A DNA stretch of 64,000 nucleotides from positions 19,687,482 through 19,751,481 of the forward strand of contig OX463787.1 in assembly GCA_949825025.1 (NCBI GenBank). Direction: 5' to 3'. This document shows, in pieces, positions 23,118-52,433 of the stretch. The notes beneath the pieces were generated by a model. It made no database searches and had not been told where the DNA came from. It saw only the letters and a program-made list of their open reading frames with translations. The stretch is from Siphlonurus alternatus (taxonomy: Eukaryota; Arthropoda; Insecta; Ephemeroptera; Siphlonuridae). How positions within the stretch are numbered: position 1 is the first letter of the stretch; every line of letters begins with the position of its first letter. The position numbers were made by a program, and so were the translations under genes.

Positions 23118-26053
23118 ATCCATCCATCCATCCATCCATCCATCCATCCATCCATCCATCCATCCATCCATCCATCCATCCATCCATCCATCCATCCATC
23201 CATCCATCCATCCATCCATCCATCCATCCATCCATCCATCCATCCATCCATCCATCCATCCATCCATCCATCCATCCATCCATCCATCCATCCATCCATC
23301 CATCCATCCATCCATCCATCCATCCATCCATCCATCCATCCATCCATCCATCCATCCATCCATCCATCCATCCATCCATCCATCCATCCATCCATCCATC
23401 CATCCATCCATCCATCCATCCATCCATCCATCCATCCATCCATCCATCCATCCATCCATCCATCCATCCATCCATCCATCCATCCATCCATCCATCCATC
23501 CATCCATCCATCCATCCATCCATCCATCCATCCATCCATCCATCCATCCATCCATCCATCCATCCATCCATCCATCCATCCATCCATCCATCCATCCATC
23601 CATCCATCCATCCATCCATCCATCCATCCATCCATCCATCCATCCATCCATCCATCCATCCATCCATCCATCCATCCATCCATCCATCCATCCATCCATC
23701 CATCCATCCATCCATCCATCCATCCATCCATCCATCCATCCATCCATCCATCCATCCATCCATCCATCCATCCATCCATCCATCCATCCATCCATCCATC
23801 CATCCATCCATCCATCCATCCATCCATCCATCCATCCATCCATCCATCCATCCATCCATCCATCCATCCATCCATCCATCCATCCATCCATCCATCCATC
23901 CATCCATCCATCCATCCATCCATCCATCCATCCATCCATCCATCCATCCATCCATCCATCCATCCATCCATCCATCCATCCATCCATCCATCCATCCATC
24001 CATCCATCCATCCATCCATCCATCCATCCATCCATCCATCCATCCATCCATCCATCCATCCATCCATCCATCCATCCATCCATCCATCCATCCATCCATC
24101 CATCCATCCATCCATCCATCCATCCATCCATCCATCCATCCATCCATCCATCCATCCATCCATCCATCCATCCATCCATCCATCCATCCATCCATCCATC
24201 CATCCATCCATCCATCCATCCATCCATCCATCCATCCATCCATCCATCCATCCATCCATCCATCCATCCATCCATCCATCCATCCATCCATCCATCCATC
24301 CATCCATCCATCCATCCATCCATCCATCCATCCATCCATCCATCCATCCATCCATCCATCCATCCATCCATCCATCCATCCATCCATCCATCCATCCATC
24401 CATCCATCCATCCATCCATCCATCCATCCATCCATCCATCCATCCATCCATCCATCCATCCATCCATCCATCCATCCATCCATCCATCCATCCATCCATC
24501 CATCCATCCATCCATCCATCCATCCATCCATCCATCCATCCATCCATCCATCCATCCATCCATCCATCCATCCATCCATCCATCCATCCATCCATCCATC
24601 CATCCATCCATCCATCCATCCATCCATCCATCCATCCATCCATCCATCCATCCATCCATCCATCCATCCATCCATCCATCCATCCATCCATCCATCCATC
24701 CATCCATCCATCCATCCATCCATCCATCCATCCATCCATCCATCCATCCATCCATCCATCCATCCATCCATCCATCCATCCATCCATCCATCCATCCATC
24801 CATCCATCCATCCATCCATCCATCCATCCATCCATCCATCCATCCATCCATCCATCCATCCATCCATCCATCCATCCATCCATCCATCCATCCATCCATC
24901 CATCCATCCATCCATCCATCCATCCATCCATCCATCCATCCATCCATCCATCCATCCATCCATCCATCCATCCATCCATCCATCCATCCATCCATCCATC
25001 CATCCATCCATCCATCCATCCATCCATCCATCCATCCATCCATCCATCCATCCATCCATCCATCCATCCATCCATCCATCCATCCATCCATCCATCCATC
25101 CATCCATCCATCCATCCATCCATCCATCCATCCATCCATCCATCCATCCATCCATCCATCCATCCATCCATCCATCCATCCATCCATCCATCCATCCATC
25201 CATCCATCCATCCATCCATCCATCCATCCATCCATCCATCCATCCATCCATCCATCCATCCATCCATCCATCCATCCATCCATCCATCCATCCATCCATC
25301 CATCCATCCATCCATCCATCCATCCATCCATCCATCCATCCATCCATCCATCCATCCATCCATCCATCCATCCATCCATCCATCCATCCATCCATCCATC
25401 CATCCATCCATCCATCCATCCATCCATCCATCCATCCATCCATCCATCCATCCATCCATCCATCCATCCATCCATCCATCCATCCATCCATCCATCCATC
25501 CATCCATCCATCCATCCATCCATCCATCCATCCATCCATCCATCCATCCATCCATCCATCCATCCATCCATCCATCCATCCATCCATCCATCCATCCATC
25601 CATCCATCCATCCATCCATCCATCCATCCATCCATCCATCCATCCATCCATCCATCCATCCATCCATCCATCCATCCATCCATCCATCCATCCATCCATC
25701 CATCCATCCATCCATCCATCCATCCATCCATCCATCCATCCATCCATCCATCCATCCATCCATCCATCCATCCATCCATCCATCCATCCATCCATCCATC
25801 CATCCATCCATCCATCCATCCATCCATCCATCCATCCATCCATCCATCCATCCATCCATCCATCCATCCATCCATCCATCCATCCATCCATCCATCCATC
25901 CATCCATCCATCCATCCATCCATCCATCCATCCATCCATCCATCCATCCATCCATCCATCCATCCATCCATCCATCCATCCATCCATCCATCCATCCATC
26001 CATCCATCCATCCATCCATCCATCCATCCATCCATCCATCCATCCATCCATCA
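23118..26053. repeat. Uninterrupted (ATCC)n microsatellite, about 734 copies
   Basis: About 2936 bp of perfect tetranucleotide with no visible interruption. The minus strand is (GGAT)n, which has regularly spaced GG pairs. It starts about 415 bp downstream of the protease-lectin stop codon. The long WMDG/PSIH reading frames across it are artefacts of the repeat. Confidence 0.5.
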
Positions 26054-26301
26054 TAATAGATACATTATTTAAATACATATTTAATAAAGGTTCCCTATTG
26101 TAAATTATAATTTAATGTAACCAACTTGATAACAAATGATGGAATTCATTTATCAAACTAAACTATGTATCACTAGAATCACTATAATATAGGTGTAAAG
26201 TTATAATAATTAATAAATTAAAAGCGATACATAAATTTTATTTGTTAGTTTTATTGAAGTGCATAAGACATTAGTAATATAATAGCTGGTAAATTATATA
26301 A

Positions 26302-26307
26302 TTTATT
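26302..26307 (-). terminator. Poly(A) signal of protease-lectin gene
   Basis: AATAAA on the minus strand, 163 nt past the stop codon of exon 9. It is the first canonical hexamer downstream, so the transcript probably ends around 26280, before the (ATCC)n array. Confidence 0.5.
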
Positions 26308-26469
26308 CGGGAATATTCGACAGTATAAAGCCAGAAAAAAAATTAACACTTATTACATTGGTGTCTGATTAGCAAAGTTTTAATTTAATGTCATTAAAGT
26401 AAGCTCGACCACGTGCAACATTGTTATGTTAAATGTACGACAGTTTGACATTTGGAGGTGAGGTGGAAG

Positions 26470-44060
<17,591 letters not shown>

Positions 44061-44159
44061 CTGCAAGTGATAAATTAACTGTGTTATGGAAATCAGGTCA
44101 AGCGATGTCTTTTTAACTGAAATAGTCACTATTTCTAATATTGAAAAGTTCTTTAAACT

Positions 44160-44800
44160 AATATCTGTAACATGCATTTTCTATTCTTAGTAGCATTTTT
44201 TCTCTCAGAGAGCGTGAGTGCGCATAATGCACATCCGGAGAATACTTGTCTTCTATTTCTTCCTTGTAGATGCCAGTCATGCAGCGGAAAGTTACAGGCT
44301 GGGAATTGCATGTAAAATACGTTGCACAATGTGAGCACGATGAGTGAACAACACCGCCCACGCCTGCTTGCCTAAGAATTATTCGTGGTCGAGCAGTCGT
44401 AACAACTGCCTGCTCTCAACGACAAGCAAGATTTCATAATAATATTCAATTAACAAATTTCATTACATTTTATGAAGTGATAATAATTTTCATACGTTGT
44501 GTAATATTAATTAGACCACAGTATAACCAATATATATTTCCCCAATAATTCAATCCTGCATCTCCAATTATAATTTTCATAAGTGATGGAAGAGGTTTAT
44601 TAAAAAGCAGGCAAAGCAATGCAAATAAAAAGCAAAATTGGAGATTTTGTTGGTAAATTAACTGTGTAATAGAAAAAAGAATGAGTAAAAAATTAACAAA
44701 AATAAAAAATGGACCAAATGAAGTCACCAAAATCAATATGCCTTAAGTAATTGAAATACAGTTGCCAGATAAAAAAATCTCAGTGTACCTAAATCGGCTA
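44160..44800. repeat. Dispersed repeat block E, copy 1
   Basis: GAGAATACTTGTCT, GCCAGT...GCAGCGGAAAGT, ACATTTTATGAAGTG and CCACAGTATAA match, in the same order, the block at 47400-48300. Lies just upstream of exon 1, so it includes any promoter of the protease-lectin gene; no TATA element could be singled out. Confidence 0.5.
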
Positions 44801-45214
44801 CGCCCTTGTAAACAAACAAACAAACACGCCCTTGTAAACGGCGTGCACCAATCTCAAAAAAGCATTATTCTTTACAGCCTGCCCTAACAGCCGGCCAAGA
44901 CAACAGGCGCGAGCAGCTTGCAGGCAGTGGAACACAAGAGAGGTGAAAGACAAGATTTGTCTATTTGTGACCGAATCCCAGCTGTCCATAACCTTGCCCG
45001 CACAAGCGGCAAGCAAGCCAGCCTACCCCACAACTTTCCATTTCCTCGCACCGAATACCCGTGACAATCTGCGACAGACCAATGCAAGACAAGTGCAAGG
45101 TTGCTATAATAAAATTAAAAAAAAGATTTTGTAGCAAATTTTTTTTAGTAAATTTAATTATCTAAATAAGATTTTTTTTCACAATTTTAATTTTTGATAA
45201 ATTGAGCTTAAAAC

Positions 45215-46716
45215 TAGGGCTGTAAAAAACCGAGAAAAATGTTTGACCGGTGACCGTCAACTTTTAACCGGTTTTCATTTCAAACCGAAATTCGATTAAA
45301 AACCAACAAGAATTCTGAAAAAGTTTGATCGATTAAAAAAATCGTCTAATCAATACCGGTTATTTTTATTCGATCGGTTAATTTAACCGAAACGGTTAAC
45401 TCTGCGCCATCGGTTATTTTTTTGGTAATTATCAAGTGAAATAAGTATAAATTTAATACAACTACCAATAACCATTACTATTGCATACAAAACTGAATAT
45501 AGAATATTATTCTTTGTTTCTTTTATCAACCTCATACATTATTTAACAACATTAAAATTAAAATAACAACATTATAAAGTATTTTCAAATACTTTTTTAT
45601 ATTTAAAGTCCGTAGACAAGATGACGGTTATTTAGCATAAATATATTTTAATTAATGTTAATAATATTGATATTGTTTAATTAACATGCATTATTGAATA
45701 TGGTTACTTTTCAGTGTCATAATTGCATCTTACTTTTGGGCGGGCGATTGAGGGAGAGATGATGAATTGAAAATTTCCAACAATTTTTTTTATTTTTCGA
45801 ACTGATCTCTAAATATCATATAATATATTTTTTGTGAATTATACTAGAATTTATTTTTTCCTTTCTTATAGTTCATAAAATATGTTTTTAGTTGATTTCC
45901 TAAAACGGAAGTTGAACAATATTTCAACTAACATTGTCAAAAATATAAGTAAATGATGAAAATGTATAGATATTAAATTGTAATGTTTGAGAGGATGGTC
46001 AAATATACCTTATACATGCCCGTCTAGAATACTTTATTCTAGACGGGCCATGTCTTGTATATCCTAAATGGAATTCATTTATATTTTAAAGTCTAGCAAT
46101 ATTTTATGAATAAAGATATATGTATGAATATATATTTATGCTAAACTACCTGCAAGTAGTAATTGCGAGCTGCATGGTCTTTCTGTGCTCCTTGGAGTAA
46201 TTTTTATGCCAGAGCTAAGCTGATTGCTGTATTATCAAGATAATTAGTAGCCCAAGTGCAAAATTTTGCTTATAAAGCCTGATTTAGAGAAAAGTATTTT
46301 TTTTTTATTTTAGAAAGATGCACGTTAATTTAAAAAAATACTGGAAAATATTGTTTTTAAATCGGGCTTTATTTTGCCCAATTGTGCACTTGGGCTACTA
46401 ATTATCTTGATACTACAGCAATCAGCTTAGCACTAGCATAAAAATTACTCCGAGGAGCAAGGATAATAAATTAACATGGTGAAGATACGTCAGTGTTGCC
46501 AACTACCGGTGCTACACCCAATGCCTTTAAAAGTGCTTAAAATTATTACATGGCTAGAAACGGTTAAAATTGACTCTAGGTTAATTTTCAATTTTAATCG
46601 AAGTTCGGTTAAACAGTTAAATTAACCGTAACCTCAAGTAACAGTATTTAATGAAAACGATTAACCGTGGGGTTTTAACCAGACGGTTAATCAGCCGGTT
46701 ATAATTTACAGCACTA
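45215..46716. mobile_element. hAT-like element with degenerate 8-bp TSD
   Basis: Ends read TAGGGCTGTAAA and, inverted, TAGTGCTGTAAA; flanks CTTAAAAC (45207-45214) and CTTAAACC (46717-46724) differ by one base. Subterminal parts of both arms are rich in ACCGGTT/GGTTAA motifs. A foldback fragment (about 46180-46530) and a hairpin CCCGTCTAGAATA/TATTCTAGACGGG (46020-46049) are nested inside. No transposase frame. Confidence 0.5.
46180..46530. mobile_element. Foldback MITE family D, left end lost
   Basis: Has the inner arms (GCTGATTGCTGTATTATCAA, GCCCAAGTGCAAAATTTTGC) and the right end (CAGTGTTGCCAACTACCGG, CACCCAATGCC). Nested in the hAT-like element at 45215. Confidence 0.5.
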
Positions 46717-47399
46717 CTTAAACCTACTTTCGCAATCTCATGCATTCAAATACTGATCAAAATGAAGCTCTGTATAAATGTAAAATTAAATAAAATTAAG
46801 ATGAATGTACTTCTCAAATTTTTCACTTCTTCTTGAATCATCCCTCTTGGGACAAGTTGTTGAATGGACCATTGATAATTGATATAAAAAACCCATGCAT
46901 TGTTGTGATAATGTTAAAGAAAAATGTACCCTTCTTAATTATAATGAAGGTGTACGATCCTTGCTTGTGTTCCTCCATGACAATCATGAGCTCACGGAGT
47001 GCTGGAAGTATGAGGTCAACAAGATCCTTTGTCCAGAAAATACGTGCATGCAAAAATTGACCATCTTTACAATCCCTGTTTAAATACTTTAAATGATACA
47101 AAGACCAAATTAAATAAATCTTTGATCTAAGAATAAGCAAAAGAAAATATATATGTTTATTATTTTAGCATTTAAAGTAGAAAAATATATATAATTGTAA
47201 ACAACGTAAAAAGCTATATCATTGATAACGGTAATCAATAAAAATATCAAAAAGTTTAACTGCATTAAAAAAATTCAACAAGTTAATCTCAATCAATAGT
47301 AAAATACAGCAATAAAAGAGCCAAGATATAACTGAAAAGATATATGTTGTAAAATTAACATTTAAAATAATTTAGACACGAGACGTTCTATTTTTCTAA

Positions 47400-48300
47400 A
47401 GAGGGCGTGAAAGATGCATATTCTATATTTTTTACAACTGTGTTTCTCTTACAGCTTGAATGCGCATATCAAACAACCAGAGAATACAAGTCTCCAATTG
47501 CCGCCTTGCAAACGCCAGTTACAAAGCGGAAAGTAACCAGCTGCAAACTGCATGCAATATATGCAACGTGGCAGAAAACGAGCACAACGAGCAAGCAACG
47601 CTGCGCATGCACGAATGCCTAACATACATTTGTCATCAAGCAATTGTAGCATCTGCCTTATCTTTACGCTTAGCGAAATCCATATAATGGGCATTGGGTG
47701 TAGCACCAGTATTTGCAACACTGATGTATATTCACCATGTTAATTTTTCATCCCTGCTCTTTGGAATAATTTTTATATTAGAGTTAAGCTGATTGCAGTA
47801 TTATCAAGGTAATTAGTACCCCAAGTGCACAATTTGGCTTAGTAAAACCCGATTTAAAGAAAAGTATTTTTAGTAATTTTTTAAATTTACACGCATTTTT
47901 TTTAAAAACAAAAAAAAATCTTTAAATTAGTTTTTTTTTTGCCAAATTGTGCACTTGGGCTTCTAATTACCTTGATACTACTGCAATCAGCTTAGCTCTG
48001 GCATAAAAATTACTCAGAGGAGAGAGGTTGAAAAATTAACATGGCAAAGATACGTCAGTGTTGCCAACTACCGTTGCTGCACCTAATGCCCTTATTAATT
48101 AATTTTATTTTACTAACTCATCTCATTTACATTTTATAAAGTGTTTAAAATTTTCATTCATCTTGTGTTTATCAATAAACCACAGTATAAACAATATACG
48201 AATTATCTAATTATTCAATGCTAAGAATTATTTCGCCAATTATAATATTTTTCACATGTAAAAGAAAAAATTAAAACTACGTTTTTAGGCATATTTTTTA
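47400..48300. repeat. Dispersed repeat block E, copy 2 (with MITE D)
   Basis: Same blocks as 44160-44800 (GAGAATACAAGTCT, AAAGCGGAAAGTAACC, ACATTTTATAAAGTG, ACCACAGTATAA), interrupted at about 47686-48092 by the family D foldback element. Confidence 0.5.
47686..48092. mobile_element. Foldback MITE family D, complete copy
   Basis: Ends GGGCATTGGGTGTAGCA and inverted GGGCATTAGGTGCAGCA; arms share ACCATGTTAATTTTTC, AGCTGATTGCAGTATTATCA and GTGCACAATTTGGC. The paralogous block at 44160-44800 lacks it at the matching point. Confidence 0.5.
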
Positions 48301-48436
48301 CAAAAAAATGTTATATTGTACTCATAGCTCCTTCTTCTCCCACAGAGACAGCCATTTTCAGGCTTTGTTGCCTATTCCAGGCATATTCTGTTACCCTTAA
48401 AATTAGAAAATAAATAAAAACAGGGCCAAAAGTACA

Positions 48437-48673
48437 TGGAGTATTGCCTTTACTTTTTTAATGCAGAAATGGATTAAAGTTGCAAAGTTATGCTACCGTG
48501 TATTTTTTCTGGTTTTTTAACGCTCTATCTGGAAATATTTTTAAAAATTATTAAAAGTCCATTTTGTGAATTCTTAAAATTTATCCAATGCTGCAAAAAA
48601 TCGTAGAAAATCCAAGTTACTGCATAATTTTGCACCCCCTATCCATTTATAAAAAGAGGTCGATATTCTATTA
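48437..48673. mobile_element. Foldback MITE family C, internally deleted copy
   Basis: Starts TGGAGTATTGCC, then AATGCAGAAATGGATTAAAG; right side CACCCCCTATCCATTTATAA. The central GACGTC part is missing. Confidence 0.5.
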
Positions 48674-49139
48674 CACACGTGACGTCGGAAGAGGAAAGGG
48701 GATTGGATTTGGTGGGGAGAAAAAACGTACGACCAAAAAGATTCTTGATACCAGCTCAGGAGTGTCTTTGCAGTGTCTTGGATCAAATTCATGATCATCA
48801 GATTGCAAATCAGAGGCGCATACCTCTGCGTCAAGTGCCCAGTTTATCAAACGAAAATAATCAAAATTTGTAGTCTATTGTTTTCAATAGAAATCTAATA
48901 ACTAATCAGTCTCTTTATAACACACCCTGAAAGATAATATTGCACTTACCTCAGAACGCTGATGTATTGTCAAGTACATTGACACGACATTCAAATAAGC
49001 ACCATATTTAAGTCGACTGATACGCAACTGACTGTGCTGGGGATCAAGAGGATGTGCTTGTTGGAGGAGGAAAATTATGTCGCAATTTCATCTTACTTTA
49101 CTTTTAGTGTCTGCATTAGAGCTGTTGAAAATTTTCGGA

Positions 49140-49450
49140 TTTTAGATTTTCGGATATTTTATTATCCGGATATCCGGGTTTTGGAGAAATGGATATCCGG
49201 ATAGTTGGATTTTCGGATCTCCGATTATCCGTTTGAAATTTTGGATATCCGAAATCCAATCGGAGTTCAGATATCCGGACCTACGGTTGGATATTTGGAT
49301 ATCCGAACTCCTATCGGATATTCGGATATCCGAACTCTGATTGGATATTCGGATATCCGAACTCCGATTGGATTTAAATATCTGAACTCCGATCGGATTT
49401 TAAATATTCAAAATTTCGATCAGATATCCGGATATCCGAAAATCCAATAA
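49140..49450. repeat. GGATATCC-rich degenerate array
   Basis: Repeats of about 30 bp based on CGGATATCCGAACTCCGAT and TTGGATATTCGGATATCC. Another piece (TTCGGATATCCGGATATCCG) lies at 50072. The motif is its own reverse complement. Confidence 0.5.
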
Positions 49451-50141
49451 TCTCAACGGAATTTCACATATTCTACAACCCGAAACCTACATTCGAATTT
49501 CGATCGAAATTATGAATTTCAGCTTTTGCTTTCGGATAATTTGGATATGAAATTAAGCATGACTGTAATTAGTATAATACTGTAATTCAAATTTCTGAGT
49601 CATTCTGACTTCTGAAAATATTCTTAATATTATTCTGATTGGTTGACTGATATTATTCAGAATGTTATAAAAATTGGGTGCTCCACTGCAGCTAACAACG
49701 CAAAAAATAATGAAAACAGTGAAAACACGCGCGTTTTCATATAAAAAAATATCAGTTATAATATAATAAGAAATTTTTTTTTATTGTATTAGAAAAAATG
49801 GAAAACATTCAAAGTTTCAGAAATTTAGGCTCGGTTATTAGTTGATGACATAGAGTTAATGACTTAATGTACTTTATGTAGTTTATGATTTATGTTACTA
49901 TGTTTATACTGATAACTTATAGTCTTTATATCTTTATAGTTATACTTATACATTTTATATTTATTGTTTATACTTTTATAGTTTATAATTTGTTATATTT
50001 TAAATTATATAATATTATATATGTTACAACATATTATATAATTATATTATATATATAATTCAAAACCAGTTTCGGATATCCGGATATCCGAAATCAGTTA
50101 TTAGTTATAAATAACAAATATTCTAGAAAGAATAGAAAATT

Positions 50142-50404
<263 letters not shown>

Positions 50405-50459
50405 AGAGGAGAAGAACACAGGGAAAGTGAGAGAGACATGCAGTTAGGATTTTAAAAGG

Positions 50460-51939
50460 AATGCTGATGTCCAAGTGTACATTCCTTTTATTTGGGAGTG
50501 AAACAATTTATATAAGAATCTTGACAAGTTTTTAAACCTTCTATTGAAGACCAGCAATATATTTCCACAAAAAATTAGTAAGAAAAAAGTTATGATAAAA
50601 CGTATTTTATTTAACATTTAAATAGAGCATGGGTTGTTTTGACCCCCTCCCTTTTTTGTTAAAGCGGTTGACCCAAAAATACCTTTTTTATGCTAGAGTT
50701 AAATATTATTTCAAATAAAAAAATGCAAGACAAATAAAAAAAATAAAAAATGTATTCAAGATTCGTTCTTAATTTACTTATGCTGACATCTCCATATACT
50801 TCCTATTTAGATTAACATTATCAAATCCTCCAGACATGCAGACCGGAAGTAACAATGCCGGAGAGCAACAAGTCATTCAGCTAGATAACATATTATACAG
50901 TAAAACCAGTATGATTTTCTTAATGGAATTAGAGTGAAGTTTAGGGTTTCTGGTCTTCAAATTCGTATCTCAGCGTTAGATAAGCACACAGAAGTCAGAA
51001 TTTTTACTTCAAACCAAACTAAATTACGTAAACTAGAGAGCCACAAAATTAATAATTCCGGCTATTCCGGATGGAATATGAAAATGTTAATTTTACTGAT
51101 ATGTATTTGTATTGTAGTTACGGTTGTGTAAAAAAAAAATAAATGATTTTTATAGTCAATTTATTTGAATTTACTTTTGGAAGTAGCCGGAAGTGCATAT
51201 TTTGTTATATTTATGATTAAATAAAATAAAAATTTTGTGAAATTGTAAGTAGTACAACTACTGAATTTTGTTTGAAATCACACCGCTGGAATTCCTACAG
51301 CAATTTTTTATATCCGACTGCTAGCAGCGGGAAATTTAAAATAATTTCACCTTACTTTAACGTATATTATTAGCGTAAGGCCTAACCTGAGAAATTTGGA
51401 CGAAAAATTCAGTTCAACAGATTTTCTTCAAATCAATTTGGTGGACTTACGACAATCGTCAAATTGGCTCTGAATTTTTTCGAAATATTAACACCTTGGT
51501 TTAATTATAATTAATGTATTTAAATAAGAATTTTGTATCCTTCCAATGTTAAATTTGTTTATTAGCATTGCAAAAAAAACTATACAACAGATTCTTTTAC
51601 TTTTTTTTACATAAACTTTATTTTTTTTTAACTATTTTTCTGAATCCTTTTCAAATATTCGAACCGTGGCGATGATTTTTTTCCATATGGGATGAAAAAT
51701 GTGGCAATGCTCCCAAGGACTGTTGTCACTACGTCTCCTACCAAAATTATTCGCATTACTATTTCAACAGTGTTGCCAGTATAGCCACGCCTATTGAACT
51801 TGACAGACAAATTCTCAGGGTATACCTTAAGACGTGTTTATTATGATTCGAAAAAGTACTTTTCCAGCTTTGGTTTCATTATCGTACATTAAATTTTAAT
51901 TTTTAAATTAGTGTCATCCTAATCAAATAAATTTGTTTT
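50460..51939. other. No gene recognised
   Basis: AT-rich. Short open frames at 50934-51131 and 51628-51810 have no recognisable domain and no splice or codon support. Confidence 0.5.
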
Positions 51940-52205
51940 AATCCCTAGTTTTTAGGAGGTAGAAATAAGTTCTTTGAAAATTTATCCTAGATGAAAAATG
52001 ACGTCTTTAACTCATCCTTTACACGTTCTAACGTAATCTTTTTACCTCTAAAACAGATCTTATTTCCTCTTCACTCAAAACGAGTGTGAAATGAAGACAA
52101 ATATTTCTAAAATTTTATGTTCAAAAAGAGGAAAAAATACGTAATTTCGATCTTTTCCCTCTCATTTTCTCTAAAATGGAGCAAAATAAGCAGAAATAGA
52201 CAAAT
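51940..52205 (+). repeat. Third partial copy of the 431/3209 repeat
   Basis: Shares AACTCATCCTTTACACGT, CTTATTTCCTCTTC and GAGTGTGAAATGAAGACAAA-like blocks with 670-790 and 3480-3600, showing this unit is a dispersed repeat rather than only a local duplication. Confidence 0.5.
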
Positions 52206-52330
52206 TTAAGATAAAGATAACAACGATCAGGTGTTGGACGTAGTCTTCTTTATTTAACATGTAAACTTTGCAAATTCACAAAAAAGTCTGAAATTTTTTT
52301 GAATGGTAGGTTGGAAAATTGGCAAGCCGT
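52206..52330. mobile_element. Foldback MITE, family 2, left half only
   Basis: Begins after TTTAA with GATAAAGATAACAACGATCA, then GTTGGACGTAGTC and AACATGTAAACTTTGCAAAT. Only one arm is present; the rest is lost or replaced by the region of the TAA repeat. Confidence 0.5.
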
Positions 52331-52401
52331 AATTTTAAACAATTGTAAAATTGAAATTAAACGCAGGTATTGGCAGGAGGCGAGTACAATTATATTACTT
52401 C

Positions 52402-52433
52402 ATATAATAATAATAATAATAATATACAATGAG
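52402..52433. repeat. (TAA)n target at start of LINE copy A
   Basis: About seven AAT/ATA units directly before the 5' truncation point of copy A. Dong-type elements are known to insert in TAA repeats. Confidence 0.5.

Noticed and set aside
22968..26078. Reading frames of about 1000 residues (WMDG and PSIH repeats) on both strands
   Set aside because: They are translations of the (ATCC)n microsatellite; open in several frames only because the unit lacks stops.
49205..49450. 81-residue frame with DIRTPIGYSD-type repeats
   Set aside because: Translation of the GGATATCC array.
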